Source: Myotis daubentonii (taxonomy: Eukaryota; Chordata; Mammalia; Chiroptera; Vespertilionidae). From it: DNA of 64,000 nucleotides. Below, piece by piece: positions 12,331 through 25,000 of the stretch. The stretch's first letter is position 1. The number at the start of each line of letters is the position of its first letter. A program made the translations under genes and the position numbers. The notes beneath the pieces are model-generated. The model was not told the origin of the DNA. It worked only from the letters and a program-made list of their open reading frames with translations, and did no database searches. The DNA is taken from NCBI RefSeq assembly GCF_963259705.1, contig NC_081851.1:62580855-62644854 (forward strand). Direction: 5' to 3'.

Positions 12331-13714
12331 TGTAATTATAAGCTGGACGGCTTCATGTCTATGTGGGAAAGGCATTTTCATCACCCTGACCTCACCCGGT
12401 TTTTGGAATCCAGCGACTCTGGCTCCCGCTCCCCTTCAGCCGCTCACTCCGATGGCCACACGCTCTGAACTCTCTCAAGCGGAACATCCTGCTCGCTGAT
12501 CACACGGCTCACCCAGTTCTCTCATCCGTGTGCCCCCCGCACTGACTCATCACCCTCACGGCACCGGCACCTCTCCTCCCCAGATCCTTCCCTCTCTCCT
12601 CAGCCTGGGCCTGTCCGGAGTGTACCTCCTTAATGAGACAGCCCAACCCCCTGGGGCTTACCTGAACCACCGTCCTCAGGATGCCTTTAACCGTCCTGCC
12701 CCTTTAATCTGCGTTTGCATCTGGTCCCTTGACCCCCAACCCCAAGTTAGTTCAGCCCGGAGACGGCAAACCTGAAGTCTGCAGGAGCTGGGCAGGAGTC
12801 CTGGAGCGCAGGGCTACTCCGGACGACTCAAGAGGGTCCCTGTCCGAGGGGGCATCACTACTCCTTCCACACAGAAACTAGACGGGCGGTGTTACCTTCC
12901 AAACGCTCCAGAGAAGCCAGATTTCCACGCGAAGCCTCCCAGTTTTTCAGTGTTGATGAGTAATCTAAAGATGCCCCCCCCCAAATAAATAGGCAAAAGG
13001 AAAACATGTTGGGGGCGGGGGCGCAAACAAATTCAGTCCCAAGGCTGCCAATTGCAAACTGCGACTCAAACCAATGACCTCCTCCTCTGTGCTGCCGAGG
13101 GCTGCTGGGGAGAAGCACACACCCAGCAGTAGCTGTCCTACGTCCCCAACACTGAAGTTCCTCACATCAATGGCAAACCTCCACTCACCCCCAAGGACCA
13201 CGTCTCCAGGACGCTTTTTCTGACCAGAGGCCAAAGATAAACAGCTGATGCTGTGTGGCCCCGTGCACAGCAGTGTGAGGGGCACAGACTGCGAAGTGTC
13301 CATCAAGTGGGGAGGCGTGCGGGCGGAGAGGAGGACATTCCGGGAAGAGGGGAAAACCTACTCAAATGTACAGAAACAAGCAAGACTGCAGTGTGTCTAG
13401 ATGGGAGCAAACAGTTCAGCCCACCAGGAGCATATTATGTTGGGAAGGGGACTGGGGGACCTTGTAGAGGGGCTTGCAGGGGACGTGGCTAGAGAGGTTG
13501 GCCAGGGATGGCTACTAAGGGAGCCTGCGTATCACACCGAGAAGCATCTTTAATGGAAAACATCTTAAACAAGGGATGCAGTCTTGCAAAGAGGAGGTCA
13601 TCTGAGGAGAAAACAATTGTCATGAATTTTATTCTTCTTGAATCATAAAGATAGGTGGGATTAGAATGTCTTAAGTCGCAAAACATATTAAAAGTTTAAA
13701 AAGCAATGACGCCA

Positions 13715-14010
13715 ATAGCCTAGAATGCCCTTTCCTCTTTCTCCATCTGCCGAACTCTGACTCATGCTTAAAGATTCAGTTCAAAAGTCAAAACTGACAG
13801 TTTTCCGAATGGGAATTAATCTCTCTCTGCTCTGTGAGCTTACTTTTCCTTTTTGCACACTTCTACTTCTCAAGCATGTAGCAATTTAAATACTAGCGAT
13901 TTATACATGTTCCCCTTCCCTTTAGACTGCAAGCTCCTTCACACTGGTGACGATATCTTAGTCCCAACAGGTAGTACAATGCCTGGCACAAGATAAACAC
14001 TCAAAAATGT
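13715..14010 (+). repeat. L2 3' end
   Basis: It shows the L2 terminal features in order: aatgccctttcctc, ttcccctt..tagactgcaagctcc, and acaatgcctggcacaagataaacactca. The hAT element at 14155 lies just beyond. Confidence 0.7.
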
Positions 14011-14154
14011 GTTCCCTGAACACACCAAAACCACTGATGGTAGGACTTGCCACAGATGAACTGTCCATAAATGTAATTAAAAGCATATATTATTTACCTG
14101 TGTTAGGCACTATATAAGGTGCATCCTTACCATCAAAAACTACACAATCTAATG

Positions 14155-14364
14155 CAGGGGTCCTCAAACTACGGCCCACGGGCCACATGCAAATACAAAT
14201 ATTGTATTTGTTCCCGTTTTGTTTTTTTACTTCAAAATAAGATATGTGCAGTGTGCATAGGAATTTGTTCATAGTTTGTTTGTTTTTTTAAACTATAGTC
14301 CGGCCCTCCAACGGTCTGAGGGACAGTGAACTGGCCCTCTGTTTAAAAAGTTTGAGGACCCCTG
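14155..14364. mobile_element. Non-autonomous hAT element (210 bp) with perfect 8-bp TSD
   Basis: The ends are CAGGGGTCCTCAAACTACGG and its inverse AAAGTTTGAGGACCCCTG. The target duplication ATCTAATG is present at 14147-14154 and 14365-14372 without mismatch. TA in the middle of the duplication fits the Buster-type hAT target pattern. It has no coding capacity. Confidence 0.93.
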
Positions 14365-17300
14365 ATCTAATGTCTTAGGAAGTATCAAAAGATTCTTCAA
14401 GAAACCCTGGTCTCGCTATGGAAATCAAAGCACTTGATCACGTCATCACAAGAGCCATGAGATACAACTTCCTTCCTTTCCAAACAAGAGAGCATCTAAA
14501 AGGCAGCCGTCTGTATGCTACACTGGACTGACGGAGCATGAAGTCCAAGAGAACTAGCTGCCTCGACCTCCAGGGTCCCGGTTAAGTGGTTACATATCTA
14601 CTGGGCGAACAGAACCCCAAGCCCTCTGCAAACTGTGTCTACACAGCAAGGAGGAGCCCAGTCACTCCCACCCAACGTAAAGGTGCAAATGAAGCGTGGA
14701 ACACATGCTGTGGAATTTGGGGGTGCGGTTGGCATTTCCAGAAGAAGGAGGATTTTAACATTTTTGGTTTGCTTATTTGTGATGTAAAAACAACTTCCCA
14801 ATACACTTTTGCAGAGCTGTGTGGCACCGTGGTTCTGGTGGCCTGCGCCATGAGGATGATAACATCAATGGGGCTGGGCAGGGTTCGCACAGTCCATGCG
14901 GTGGAGTCTGCTTTCCAAGTTTCCCGCAAGTGTAATGGATTTCACAGTGGAGTCTTTCAGTGACAGTCAGAGGGCATGTATTTAGGCTCTGGTGACGGCC
15001 AGGCCCATTCAGACCAAACTGTAAGCCAATGAAGCCAGAGGGAGAGCCTTGAGCTTTGCTTCAGGACTGAAATCCGTATAAAAGAAAACTGTACACTATA
15101 CACTGGTCAACCTCACGGTGAAACACAGGCCTAAGGCGCGTGGGAAGGAAGCGCAGGGCTTCCACATATGAAGCAAATTACTGACAGATTAACGTCTCTG
15201 CACGGGGGACAGTTCATCTCCAGCGGGCAAGGGCTCTACTTCTAGGAAAGCATAGCTTCCTCCATCTGGGGACACGTCCAATAACAACATGGAATTCCTA
15301 CAACTATTTTGTTTTAAAAACATCGGAGTTTAATATAGACTCTGGCTTTTTTAGTTATGAGATGACTTGCTCTTTTGGGCCAAAAATTACTGTGACAGAG
15401 GGCAACAGAATAGATGTGCTTTTCTTAGTTGAGAAAGAAGGGCTTCGAATACATTTCCAAACTTTCCCCCCCGCATGTATTTAAAAACTGAGAGAACGCT
15501 ACCATGATAGCATGTCAGGAGTCAGAGAAATGGTTTAGATCTGTGCTATGCTAATGCATATTTTACATATTGTATACTTTTACGTTTCCCCTTAAAAGCA
15601 GCTGGATGAATTATCCAAATGAAAGGAAACCACCAAAAAAGTGAAGTGAATGAGACAAATTTGCCTACCAACAGACTGATCTTTAAACACAGGAAACAAA
15701 AACTATTATTAGTGCCATCTTCTTTGAGACAAAGTCCTGGGAATAGATGAACACGATAATCAATTATAAGGTTTGATAATGTCCTTGTGAAAATGCATCT
15801 CTAGGGCCAATTTCCACTGGCTATTTAAGTAGGTATTATACAAGCAATTCAATCACCTAACACGATATTAAAAGCATATGGGCCTACAGTACATATTACC
15901 TAGTGATCTAAAGAGCTTAATACCATCTCAAAGAACTAGCGTGTGCTCCCAGTGCTATGATTAAAAAAAAAAAAATCTGTCAATTCCAAGCCACCCTCCG
16001 GATCAGGCTCTGACATACGTGCCTGGTTGGGCTAATGTGCCCGTGTTCCCGACCCTGTGTAATCCTCAACCCCGTCCCCCCAACACCCTGTAGAGACTTA
16101 AACAGCAGAATGATGGGCCGAGGCTCTGGAGATAAGAGCCGACTGAGCAGCTCTGGGAAGCTCAACCACCCAAGTGGAAGTAGGTTAGCAAACAAAGTGA
16201 AAGCGCTCTTGACACTGTCCCTCCACCACTATTACTCAGAAGCAATGGATGACTCAGACATCACTGGAGCCGAGGAATAAGAAAATCCACCGAGTTCTCA
16301 GTAAGATGGGAACTGTGTCATTCTAAGATTTAAAAATACAGGCAAATAGGGAGGGATATGAAAAATTATCACTAGTTATTCCCTGTGTGCTTTTTTTTTT
16401 AGGTCCTTGGTTTCTTAGTTTGGACGTAGAACTGGCATTATTACTTTATGGCTTTTTCTTAAATTCAGGTTTTCTTATTTGGTACAAAGCCATCCATTAA
16501 TTTTCTTGAGGGCAGACTACTCAGTTGGTGTGTGTTCTCTTATCACTTTCCAAAGGCCTGAAGCTGTTTGGAGCTGGCCGAGGTGATATCTGTTAAGCTG
16601 TCGAGTTCCTTCCAGCCTGGGCTGTCTTATTCGTCGCTGTTCCCCACACCAAGCCCCGTGTTCTCTGTCTTCCATGAGGTCCCCCCTGAGCACTTTCCAA
16701 TCTGCACCCTGTTTTCACTCACTGTAGCTTTGAGGTTAGAGTCATTCCGATTCAACTCAAGCGCTTCTGAAGGGAAGAGACGATCTGCCAAAGATTCCAT
16801 TCCGCTGGCTTCATCCGGTATGAGTCAACTTCAGGCTGTGAATTCTGGAAGCTTCTTTCCGAAATATCTGTATCCTTCACAAGAAGCAGTGTGCTAGCAA
16901 TCTGCTAAGATTCCGTCATCAAAACACGGTATCGCACCAAGAAGCCAGGACCGAGGAATGGGAACGAAGCATCCTCGAGCTTCCACGTGAAGTAGCAGTA
17001 TGAACTTGTGCATGTTACGGAGAAGGCGAGTTCCTCCCTGCTGCTCTGGTTGTGGCCTGTATACCTGACATATCCCAGCTACAAGGGGGTTGGCATCCTT
17101 CCTTTTCTCTTACTTCACTTCCTGGACCTACAGAGTTTGGAACTATTATGAAAAACGACAGGGTGCGAGTTGGAAATTGTCTTCTAAGGTGAATGTCTTG
17201 TAAGAGAGAAACAAAACTGAGGCTTAAACAAAAACATGGAACTTAATCCAGCAGGTTGCTTTTTGTTTTAAGAGAAAAAGGAGGTGGTGGTCCAATCAAA

Positions 17301-18341
17301 GTTAGGAACAAAGAATCTAAAACTTCTCCCCGAAGGCAATGCTCTGTGTGCCTATGCGTTTGTGTGTAAGTTAGTGTGAAATACAGAACACTCCAGTAAG
17401 AATGTGGAAGAGCTAAATCAACAGGAGTCACAGGGAAGAGAAACAAAGACAGAACCTCAGGGAAAGTACAGCTGGTAGGAACCACATTCTACTGGAAAGC
17501 AGTTTCTAAGAGTAAAGCCTTATACCATGAATTCAGCCTTTGGTCAGATGGCCTCTGCATCTGCTCTATAAGGAACTATCTATTCATAGGTATATTTAAA
17601 AAACATAACAGGCAATCTACTTTACTGGATTATCACCCAGCTCTACAATTCAACCAGCGCTGATGACTATGGTTTAAATCGTTAGTCTAATCGTTTATTT
17701 CATTTTGCCATTTCTACGGTTTCCTAGTGAAAAAATGAGAAAAAAAAGTAACCACCATTCTTTCATGACTTCATTTGGACTTGCTCCCCTTCCTCTCATT
17801 ATGCAAATCATGTATTTCCCCATTATCTGTGGGACACTGGGATTTTCTAAAACTTTCCTTCTTCCTTTCCCAGGAGTCTCCTGTTGCCAGCGGCATGGGT
17901 TCCTCCCCGCTAAAGGGTTTGGGAAAGTCAAACAATGTCAAGGTTGAAGTTACTTTTGCGGTCATCAGATCCCTCCTCTCCTCCCTCTTTCACAGATAAG
18001 GAAGCAGACCCAGAGGAAGTGAGAGGTGTGTCCAAGTTCATGCAGAAAGGGGCCTGGATTCTGGCGCTCAACTTCAGCCAGGTGCTCTCTGCACGGTGCC
18101 ACGTGATGCGTGGAGGATTCTTTAGCTGGACAGTTTGTTCACATGTACTTCGCTCACAGAGGACAACACAGCAAAGTAGAGGACATGGACTGTTAAGCCT
18201 TCTGAGTGGGGCTAGGGAGGGGCTCAGGCTGACAGGACAGGGCTGCCTGGGGTGGATTGTACTAACAGCACAGCCTGGCTCTGCCACTCACTGGGCAGGG
18301 CCCTTCCGCAGGTGAGGATCCATCTCTGAAATGGGAGAGCC

Positions 18342-18369
18342 ATACATCCTGCCCCCTGGTGGAGGGGGA

Positions 18370-18384
<15 letters not shown>
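18342..18384. repeat. Left copy of a dispersed 43-bp duplication
   Basis: The segment ATACA-CCTGCCCCCTGGTGG plus the GT-rich start recurs at 18803-18845 with one mismatch. It contains a CTCF-like core. Confidence 0.9.
18351..18362 (-). promoter_or_regulatory. CTCF-like core motif, copy 1
   Basis: Read on the minus strand, the sequence is CCACCAGGGGGC, a full match to the commonly quoted CTCF core. Occupancy is unknown. The motif is also produced by common repeats in this genome, so a functional role is only a possibility. Confidence 0.4.

Positions 18385-18412
<28 letters not shown>
18373..18412. repeat. (GT)n microsatellite
   Basis: About 20 GT units next to the left copy of the duplicated CTCF-like segment. 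Confidence 0.96.
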
Positions 18413-18415
<3 letters not shown>

Positions 18416-18534
18416 CGCGCGCACACCTATGTAAGCTCTACAGTTCAGGCTCGACTACATTTCCAATGCAAAGTCACATAGCAGTCAACATTTATCTAAC
18501 ATATCATAGAAAATCTTTAATTCTTTTGGACTAA

Positions 18535-18752
18535 TTCTTTTATTTTTTTTAACATATTTTTATTGATTTCAGAGAGGGAGAGAAAGATAGAAACATCAAT
18601 GATGAGAGAGAATCACTGATCGGCTGCCTCCTGCGTGCCCCACACTAGGGATCGAGCCGGCAACCGGGGCATGTGCCCTTGACCAGAATGGAACCTGGGA
18701 CCCTTCAGTCCACAGTTTGACGCTCTAGCCACTGAGCCAAACCGGCTAGGGC
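18535..18752 (-). mobile_element. VES SINE
   Basis: A tRNA-derived bat SINE in reverse orientation: a T-rich tail complement at the left, cagagagggagagaaagatag, ggctgcctcctgcgtgcccc and a tRNA-like head ending ccactgagccaaaccgg. The target duplication TGGACTAA occurs at 18527-18534 and 18753-18760. Confidence 0.95.
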
Positions 18753-18802
18753 TGGACTAAGAAAAAGTTTAACATGTTTCTATATCTTGATTTAAAAATA
18801 AA

Positions 18803-18845
18803 ATACAACCTGCCCCCTGGTGGAGGGGGAAGAGTGTGTGTGTGT
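18803..18845. repeat. Right copy of the 43-bp duplication
   Basis: It repeats 18342-18384 with one mismatch, ending in a much shorter GT run. The VES SINE lies between the two copies, but the copies are not its target duplication. Confidence 0.9.
18812..18823 (-). promoter_or_regulatory. CTCF-like core motif, copy 2
   Basis: The same CCACCAGGGGGC core in the same orientation as copy 1, 461 bp away. Confidence 0.4.
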
Positions 18846-20019
18846 CTCAGAAAGCAAGAGAGATAACGGTTCCGGGTACAGGTTCTGAAAGAGAACGGGA
18901 CATTTTAGTCGGAGAGGCCGGAGCCAGGGAGCTGGGCTCGCTGTGCTGGGCTCGAGCAGGAGAAACCCTATTTTAAGTTTGAACACTATCAACAATGACT
19001 TATTTCCACCACAAAACAATCCGACTGGGTTTTTCTCCATAACTTTTAAGAAATGCCTATTTATAGACAGAAATTGATAACAGAACATTTCGGAACAAAA
19101 AGTTTGGGACAAATCTCATTAAAATAAATTTAGAAAGGGTGACTGTCAGTAACATATGACCCTCATTCATCTTAATAAAAATATAAAAATAGTTAATGTA
19201 ACAAATCAAAATGCACAGGGTACTGAAAACCTCATGTGAGTTACAGTGAAAGTGAATAATGTAGAGAGGTAATACTATCTAGATTTTTAACTAGTTAACG
19301 TCTACCCTGGAAGCCTGTATCTAAAAAGACTGGTGAAAAGTTACAGGGGTCAAGGGAAGATTCTGTAAAATCGGGCACACACACACTGGAGATAGCAAAG
19401 AGTGAGGAGTGTATAGACAAAAACTGTGTCTTAGGAGCTCTCTGGAGAAATAGCCCCCCGGGGCTGAGGGAAGGGCTGACTGGCACAGGAGAACATGGGA
19501 TGCCCAGGTGTACAGCCCAGGCTGGGTCTACCCTCTACCCATCTGGTGGGTCCATTTCCCTCTGACAACCATTACTGAATCAAAAACTATAGAGGAGAAT
19601 TTCCATGCAACACCTTTGAAAGGTTTTATTGTGGGTTTGTTTTGGAATTGACTTGGTTTCATTAGGCAGGTCTTGTGGCATTCCCTTCGGGTGATGAGAG
19701 AGCACTGAGTTTAACTAGGTAGTCACAACATTCCTGAAGGAGGCGAGTTTAAAAAGAAAGGTTGGCTAAATGATGCTTAAAGCTGAGGTGGTGCTCCGAG
19801 GCTCCTCGAGCAAGTCTGCTCCCAGGTGAACTGCTGATGGGCAAGAGAAGAGAGAGCCAGAAAGGTAGGGAAAGGAGCTGATCCACCAGGTTGCTTGAAG
19901 GACACCTGAGGACGGGAGCCCCAGGGCCAGAAGGACATTCCCCTTGGGAAAGGGTCACATATCTGCAGCCCTCCACTTTCTACATGAAATCTAACGAGCA
20001 CCTACATGATTAAACGTAT

Positions 20020-20409
20020 GCTGTGGCAGCTTAAAAATGGCCACAGACTCTTTGCCGTTTCTCCTGTGGGATCTATTGTCGGCTCTTTGAATCGGGGCTA
20101 TCCTGGTGACTTGCTTTGACCAAGAGAATATGGTGGGGGTGGTGCTGTGTGACTTCCAAGAGGTCTCTGAAGGCTTTGCTACTTCCTCTCAATTCTGCCT
20201 TCAGGTAACGGGGCCTCCCAGCCATCCCAGCTGAGTTCCCAGACATGTGAGTGACAACACCTTAGACCTCACAGCCTCAGATGAGGACGTGCCAGCTGAC
20301 TATAGAAGAGCCGCCCAGTTCACACAGTCGTGAGAAATAATAAATCATTGTTGTTTTAAGCTATTACATTTGATGGTGGCCTGTTACACAGCAATGAGTA
20401 ACTGAAGCA
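20020..20409 (+). mobile_element. MLT1-type (MaLR) solo LTR
   Basis: It has the typical MaLR LTR tail: gagaaataataaatcattgt, tgttttaagctatta, then cctgttacacagcaatgagt and aactgaagca. The internal part is a single LTR of about 390 bp with no retroviral coding sequence beside it. An old endogenous element common to placental mammals. Confidence 0.8.
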
Positions 20410-20574
20410 TACGTAGACCGTGTTAATAGGTACTATGCTGTTATAAATAAGTAGGTGGATGAGATCTGAATTCATATTCATTGAGACCTGAATTCATATT
20501 AACTGATATACTTCCTTGACTTAAAACACACACACACACAAAATCATCAGAAAAAAAACTGCAGTGAGAGCACA

Positions 20575-20760
20575 GGCCTTTGAATCAAAGAACGTGGGCT
20601 CAAGACTTGGACCTGCTCTGTCCCCTGTACCAGAGAACATTTATGACTGTGCACAAGTCATGTATTTCTCAACCCGTTTTCACGTCCGTCGTTCCTCATG
20701 GAGCCGGATGACAATAAAATGAGAATAACTAAAGCGAGTGCTTTGTGAACAGCAAGGCAC
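20575..20760 (+). repeat. MIR SINE
   Basis: It resembles MIR from cctttgaatcaaagaacgtgg through tgcacaagtcatgtatttc to gtgctttgtgaacagcaagg. Confidence 0.6.
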
Positions 20761-22159
20761 AGTACACAGTTAAGCTGTCTTTGGTACTGCTACCTACATG
20801 CTACTTACAGAATTTTTTGTTTTTCCTTCTCTGCAAAGACATCATTAGGATCAAAGTGACTACCCGAACTGTCTGGCTGTAAGCTTCCTTTTGCTTGGAG
20901 GTGTTTGCACGCACACATACAAAAGGCCTCCCAAAGACATTCAAGTGCCATGAGCCACATGGACAGTCCCATGTCTCCTTCTTGTCGTCATGCAGTGCTT
21001 AGGCCCAATGTATAACCCAGAGCACTCACTCCCTTCCACTACCTTCTGAAAGGTATGATGAGCTGCCATAGAGCTCCCATCACAGTCCAGTGCCAAGAGA
21101 AGAGAAAAGGATGGAAAGAATTGGCAGGGGGCCTGGAAACCTAAAACAAGCGGAGGGAGGGAAGAACTAAAAACGGTTAAAAGCTAATTATATCACATAA
21201 GAATGATGTCTAAACAGGATGAAACACTGCAAAAGAGGGAAACACAGGATGATGGGCCATTATGAAAAAGAAGAGATGCAGCAAGGAACAAAGGCATAAC
21301 CTGTGCTTAGAAAGGGCAGGGGGAGGTGGGAAAACCAGAGTGGTCAGGGGCAGACACGGAAGGGGATACCCACGTGTGAAAGGCACATCTAGAGCCAGTG
21401 TCTGTCATGTGTGAGGGCTCAATTCATGAATGAACGAATAACTGAGTGACTGTCTGAACTGAAAAGAAACAACTCTAAAGAACATTAACAAACTGAGCGA
21501 GGACTCACCCCAAAACAGGGCAGCAAACGACCTAAACAGGTGACATAGTCTCACTGGGAATGGCAATTCCATGCGGATGGAAATGAAGGAGGGAGAGGAT
21601 TATTTTAAGATAAGGTGGGAGAAAGTCCACACATTCCTTTTGTAGTCTATGGAAGGCATAATACATCCTTACAAAAAGGGTGGTTACTTTCACCCAAGGT
21701 GAGTCTCTACCGCCAAACTTTGGTATTTCATCTGATGCTGTCCTAACTGCACAGGGCCTTTCCCCTCTGAGTTCTCCACATAATCAGTGTTATCTAAGAT
21801 GGCTCTAAATTCTTAGCAATGCTCTTTACAATTATGCTGGTAAAGGTCAAATAATAACAGGATTTTACACGCTCTACAATGATCTTCTTTATATCTAAAC
21901 ATCATGCTTATGAGAGCAAATTTTGAACATGGTTCATACATAGGAACAAAGTTAAGTCGTTTTTTTGTTTTGTTTTTTCCCCCTCTTAAAATACTACCAC
22001 TATTACTACCTACGAGGCTCTCTTCTTTCTATTTCCATTTCCACATGATTGTTTGGTTTTTTAATTCTCTTGTCAAAGTATGACTTGTCTGTTGTCCTCC
22101 CTAGAAAGGAGGAACCTACGTAATATGCTAAACTAGGTTAAGCCACAGTCTGAACATAT

Positions 22160-22470
22160 TCTGTACTTAGCAATTATTCAGTATTTATTGCATGCACAGA
22201 GGAAAAGAAAGACACAATTTCTGACCTTAGAAACATCCTTTTGTTGGTGAGACAAGACTTGATACATGTAACACCAAGAACAATGCAAGGAAGTATATGA
22301 TGAACTGCCACATGGGAAGGTCTATTCTGGGAGTTCCTATGGGGTGGGACAGGAGTTGGCTGAAGCATGAAGACCTTTGTGGGTAAAGTGGGATTTAATT
22401 GGAGTCCTGCAGGATGAACAATATTAGAAAAGGTGGAAGGGAGAGATAAAGGCACCCTGTGCTTTGAAAG
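22160..22470 (-). repeat. L2 fragment (antisense)
   Basis: The reverse of the L2 3' region: cagtatttattgcatgc, followed by a segment resembling ctgaccttagaaacatcc and later agtgggatttaattggagtcc, matching the L2 order in reverse. Confidence 0.6.
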
Positions 22471-22649
22471 GTGAGCTTGGTGTTTGGAATGGATGGTTTA
22501 TAAAGTATTGAGAACTGGGCCATTAAGAAGCGGGTTGGGGAAAAACTGCAGGGTTTTAAAGTGAGCCAAGGCAGGAAGATAATTTTCCTCTTCTTCAACA
22601 TATAAGTCATTATGCCTAAGAGCGGGCGGGCGCATTTGTTTATTCGTTT

Positions 22650-23040
22650 GTTCGTTCGTTCATTCATCAATAAGTGTAGGTTGGTATACATCAAATCCTA
22701 TTCCAGGTACTAGAGCCTCTAAAATATTCTCTTCCCTTGAGAATCACACAGAGTGGGGGAAAAGCTGACAAAAAGAATCAACGATGCTATGTATTATTAA
22801 AGTGCTATGATAAAGAGACGCACAGGAATTAAGTTAAAAGGGAGCAGAGGAGGTACACCTAAGTCATCCATAGGGGCTGAAGACTAAAAACACTTTGAAG
22901 AGAGGGAATTGCAATCCAGAAGGAGGAGTGAAAGCTGTCGAAGGGGGAGAGGAGTCAAGTGCAAACGCAAAAGGCAGGGAGTGTGAGAGCGCTCGGGAAG
23001 GGGCCATGTCAGGTGGAAACACAGGATGTGTGTGGAGAAG
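22650..23040 (-). repeat. L2 fragment (antisense)
   Basis: It begins with gttcgttcattcatcaataagtg and follows the same antisense L2 order, including aaagtgctatgataaagaga and ctttgaagagaggg-type text. Confidence 0.6.
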
Positions 23041-24079
23041 GGGCGGGGGCGGGAAGCAGGGGTCACCGACTACCTAAAGCACAGGAAACTAAAGAGCTGT
23101 GAGAACTTAGCCCTTCCCTGCAAATAATTTACAGTGGGAGCCTGAATGACTTCCTTCTCCACGTTCCCCATCCCTTCATCAGAGGCACCTTCCACTGACC
23201 ACGCCTTAGTTCCGAATGCAGTCAAAAACCACGTCCCTACAGTAATAGCCATCCTAAGGTTTATGTTTACCAGACTCACAGAAGCTTGGAGAGAAAGACG
23301 GACGGCTTCTAGCTGAACCTCCTTTCCAACATCATATTTCTTCTAAGCATTCCTGGCAGGTGGCCATCCAGACAGAAAGAACCGTCTCCAGCTCCAGGGA
23401 GCTCAGACTATCTCAGGAAGCAGCCCAATTCATTACAGCACATCATTAGCTGTGAGAAAATGTTTCTTCTTCAACGGAGATTAAAGAGGTCTTCCCGTAG
23501 CGTCTACCCACTCCGAGCCCCTGGCGTGCCTCCTACGCGCAGATGGTCCTACATTACCCCGATCGCAGTGAACGAGGGCTGTCCCTTTTCCTCACTGAAG
23601 GGCTTGTTCACTAACAACTGGCTTTGTTCTGATTAACTGGGTTCTGGAATATACCACGCCACCTTCCTTTTCATAAAGACCTTGAAGGGACATCTGCTAT
23701 TTTCAGCGATGCTCCACTCCCTTCCTTTATTGATTAGTAATACCCTATGTTTGCACGATGCTTCACCCCTTTCCAAGCATCTGCACGCAAATTCTCCTGT
23801 CACAGTATTATCAGAAGGGGCTGTGCCACTATTACATTATCTTCACAGAAGCCTTTGTATCTGTTTTATGATACAGTGAAGTCATGTCAAATATGTCGGA
23901 GAGAATTTCAGGGTCTCGGACAGGACAAAGGTGAGGCAGAGTTAAAGAACTCATGTATTTTAAGACAAGAAAGAAGAAAGAAGTAATTATCAGAACAGTC
24001 TGGAAAGTCTATTCCAGTTACGGACAAATAACGGGTACTTACTTTCACTAAGGATCAGAGATACCCCCAGCTGCATAAT

Positions 24080-24290
24080 CACTATTCATGCAACAAACAC
24101 AGGTGCCAAGTGCCTGGCCCTGGGACTGAGGGAGACAGAGTGAAAGAGGGCAGTGAATGGATAGTAAATGTAGAGCAAAAGTTGAAAGGAATGAGAGGAC
24201 TTAGTCTAAATGACGTCTTAGTGGCCTGGGGAAGGTCATGGCAGAGGGCGAGAGAGCATCTTAGAAGGAGCAGGATGTAAGCCCCCCGTT
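24080..24290 (-). repeat. L2 fragment (antisense)
   Basis: A short piece with caacaaacacaggtgccaag and ggcctggggaaggtcatgg, consistent with antisense L2. Confidence 0.5.
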
Positions 24291-25000
24291 TCTAAGCAGG
24301 GTCTTCCCAAAAGCCAAGCCCAAGGGCTAGCTCTACGGTGGTGCTGGGAAGCCCCTCATTACAGACCTGCAGCCCTCCATGCTCGGGGGTGAGCCCATCC
24401 TATAGGCTAAGTGGATGTCCTGCTGCTATGACTAGAATGCCAGCCCCTTTTTCTCCCCATCAAGCCAAAGAGAGATGTGTTTGTTACTCCAGAAAGTGCT
24501 GCAAAAACATAGACTCCTCTTTGCCTCTGCCAGCAATAGGTCTGGTAGATGTGATTACAAATGTGAAGAATCCTTGGGGAGAACTCCAGGATGCAGGGTT
24601 TCATCCTAGTGGTCACAATGGTCAAGCCCCTTGTAAGAGTCACTGCAGAGGATCGAATGACATGCCCGCTATGGATGGACACCTCGCTGCCTCCCTGGCT
24701 ACCTCCCGAGGGGCATGTCTGCCTGGACAGTTCCCAGTCTGCAGAAGTGCACGGCACCCCGACATGAAGGGTCTGTGAGGATTAGTGACTGCCCCTGGGG
24801 ACACCTGGCTTGGATCCGAGGAACCACACAGGTAAATACCAAGTTGTAGTAACAGTTCAGTGATTTCTCCGCAGAAACGGGAGAAGATCTGGTTTCCCTG
24901 ATTGTTGGGGAAAACAAACTGCATGCTTGAAACTGTGCCTCCTAAGATGCTAACACACAAGACAGGAAGGAGGAAGCTCATAAACTGAGGACAGACCGAC

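Larger units (their letters stand above)
3149..25000 (-). other. CRIM1: CRIM1 large intron (about 21.9 kb)
   Basis: The intron lies between two exons with matching phase (AG|A). Named repeats inside are listed separately: L1 tail, mariner derivative, MIRs, L2s, a hAT element, a VES SINE, an MLT1 LTR and microsatellites. Long stretches without a recognisable feature are roughly 3.2-6.0, 7.2-8.4, 8.6-9.9, 10.6-12.1, 12.4-13.7, 14.4-18.3, 18.9-20.0 and 20.8-22.1 kb. Weak L2-like text occurs around 6310-6680 and 7540-7900. No exon or RNA gene was recognised. Confidence 0.85.

Noticed and set aside
20020..20409. A full endogenous retrovirus
   Set aside because: Only a single LTR-like unit is present, with no gag, pol or env-like sequence and no second LTR nearby.
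24338..24778. A 146-codon open frame on the plus strand
   Set aside because: It lies in intron and has no family features or codon signal. The real coding sequence nearby is the minus-strand CRIM1 exon at 25001-25121.
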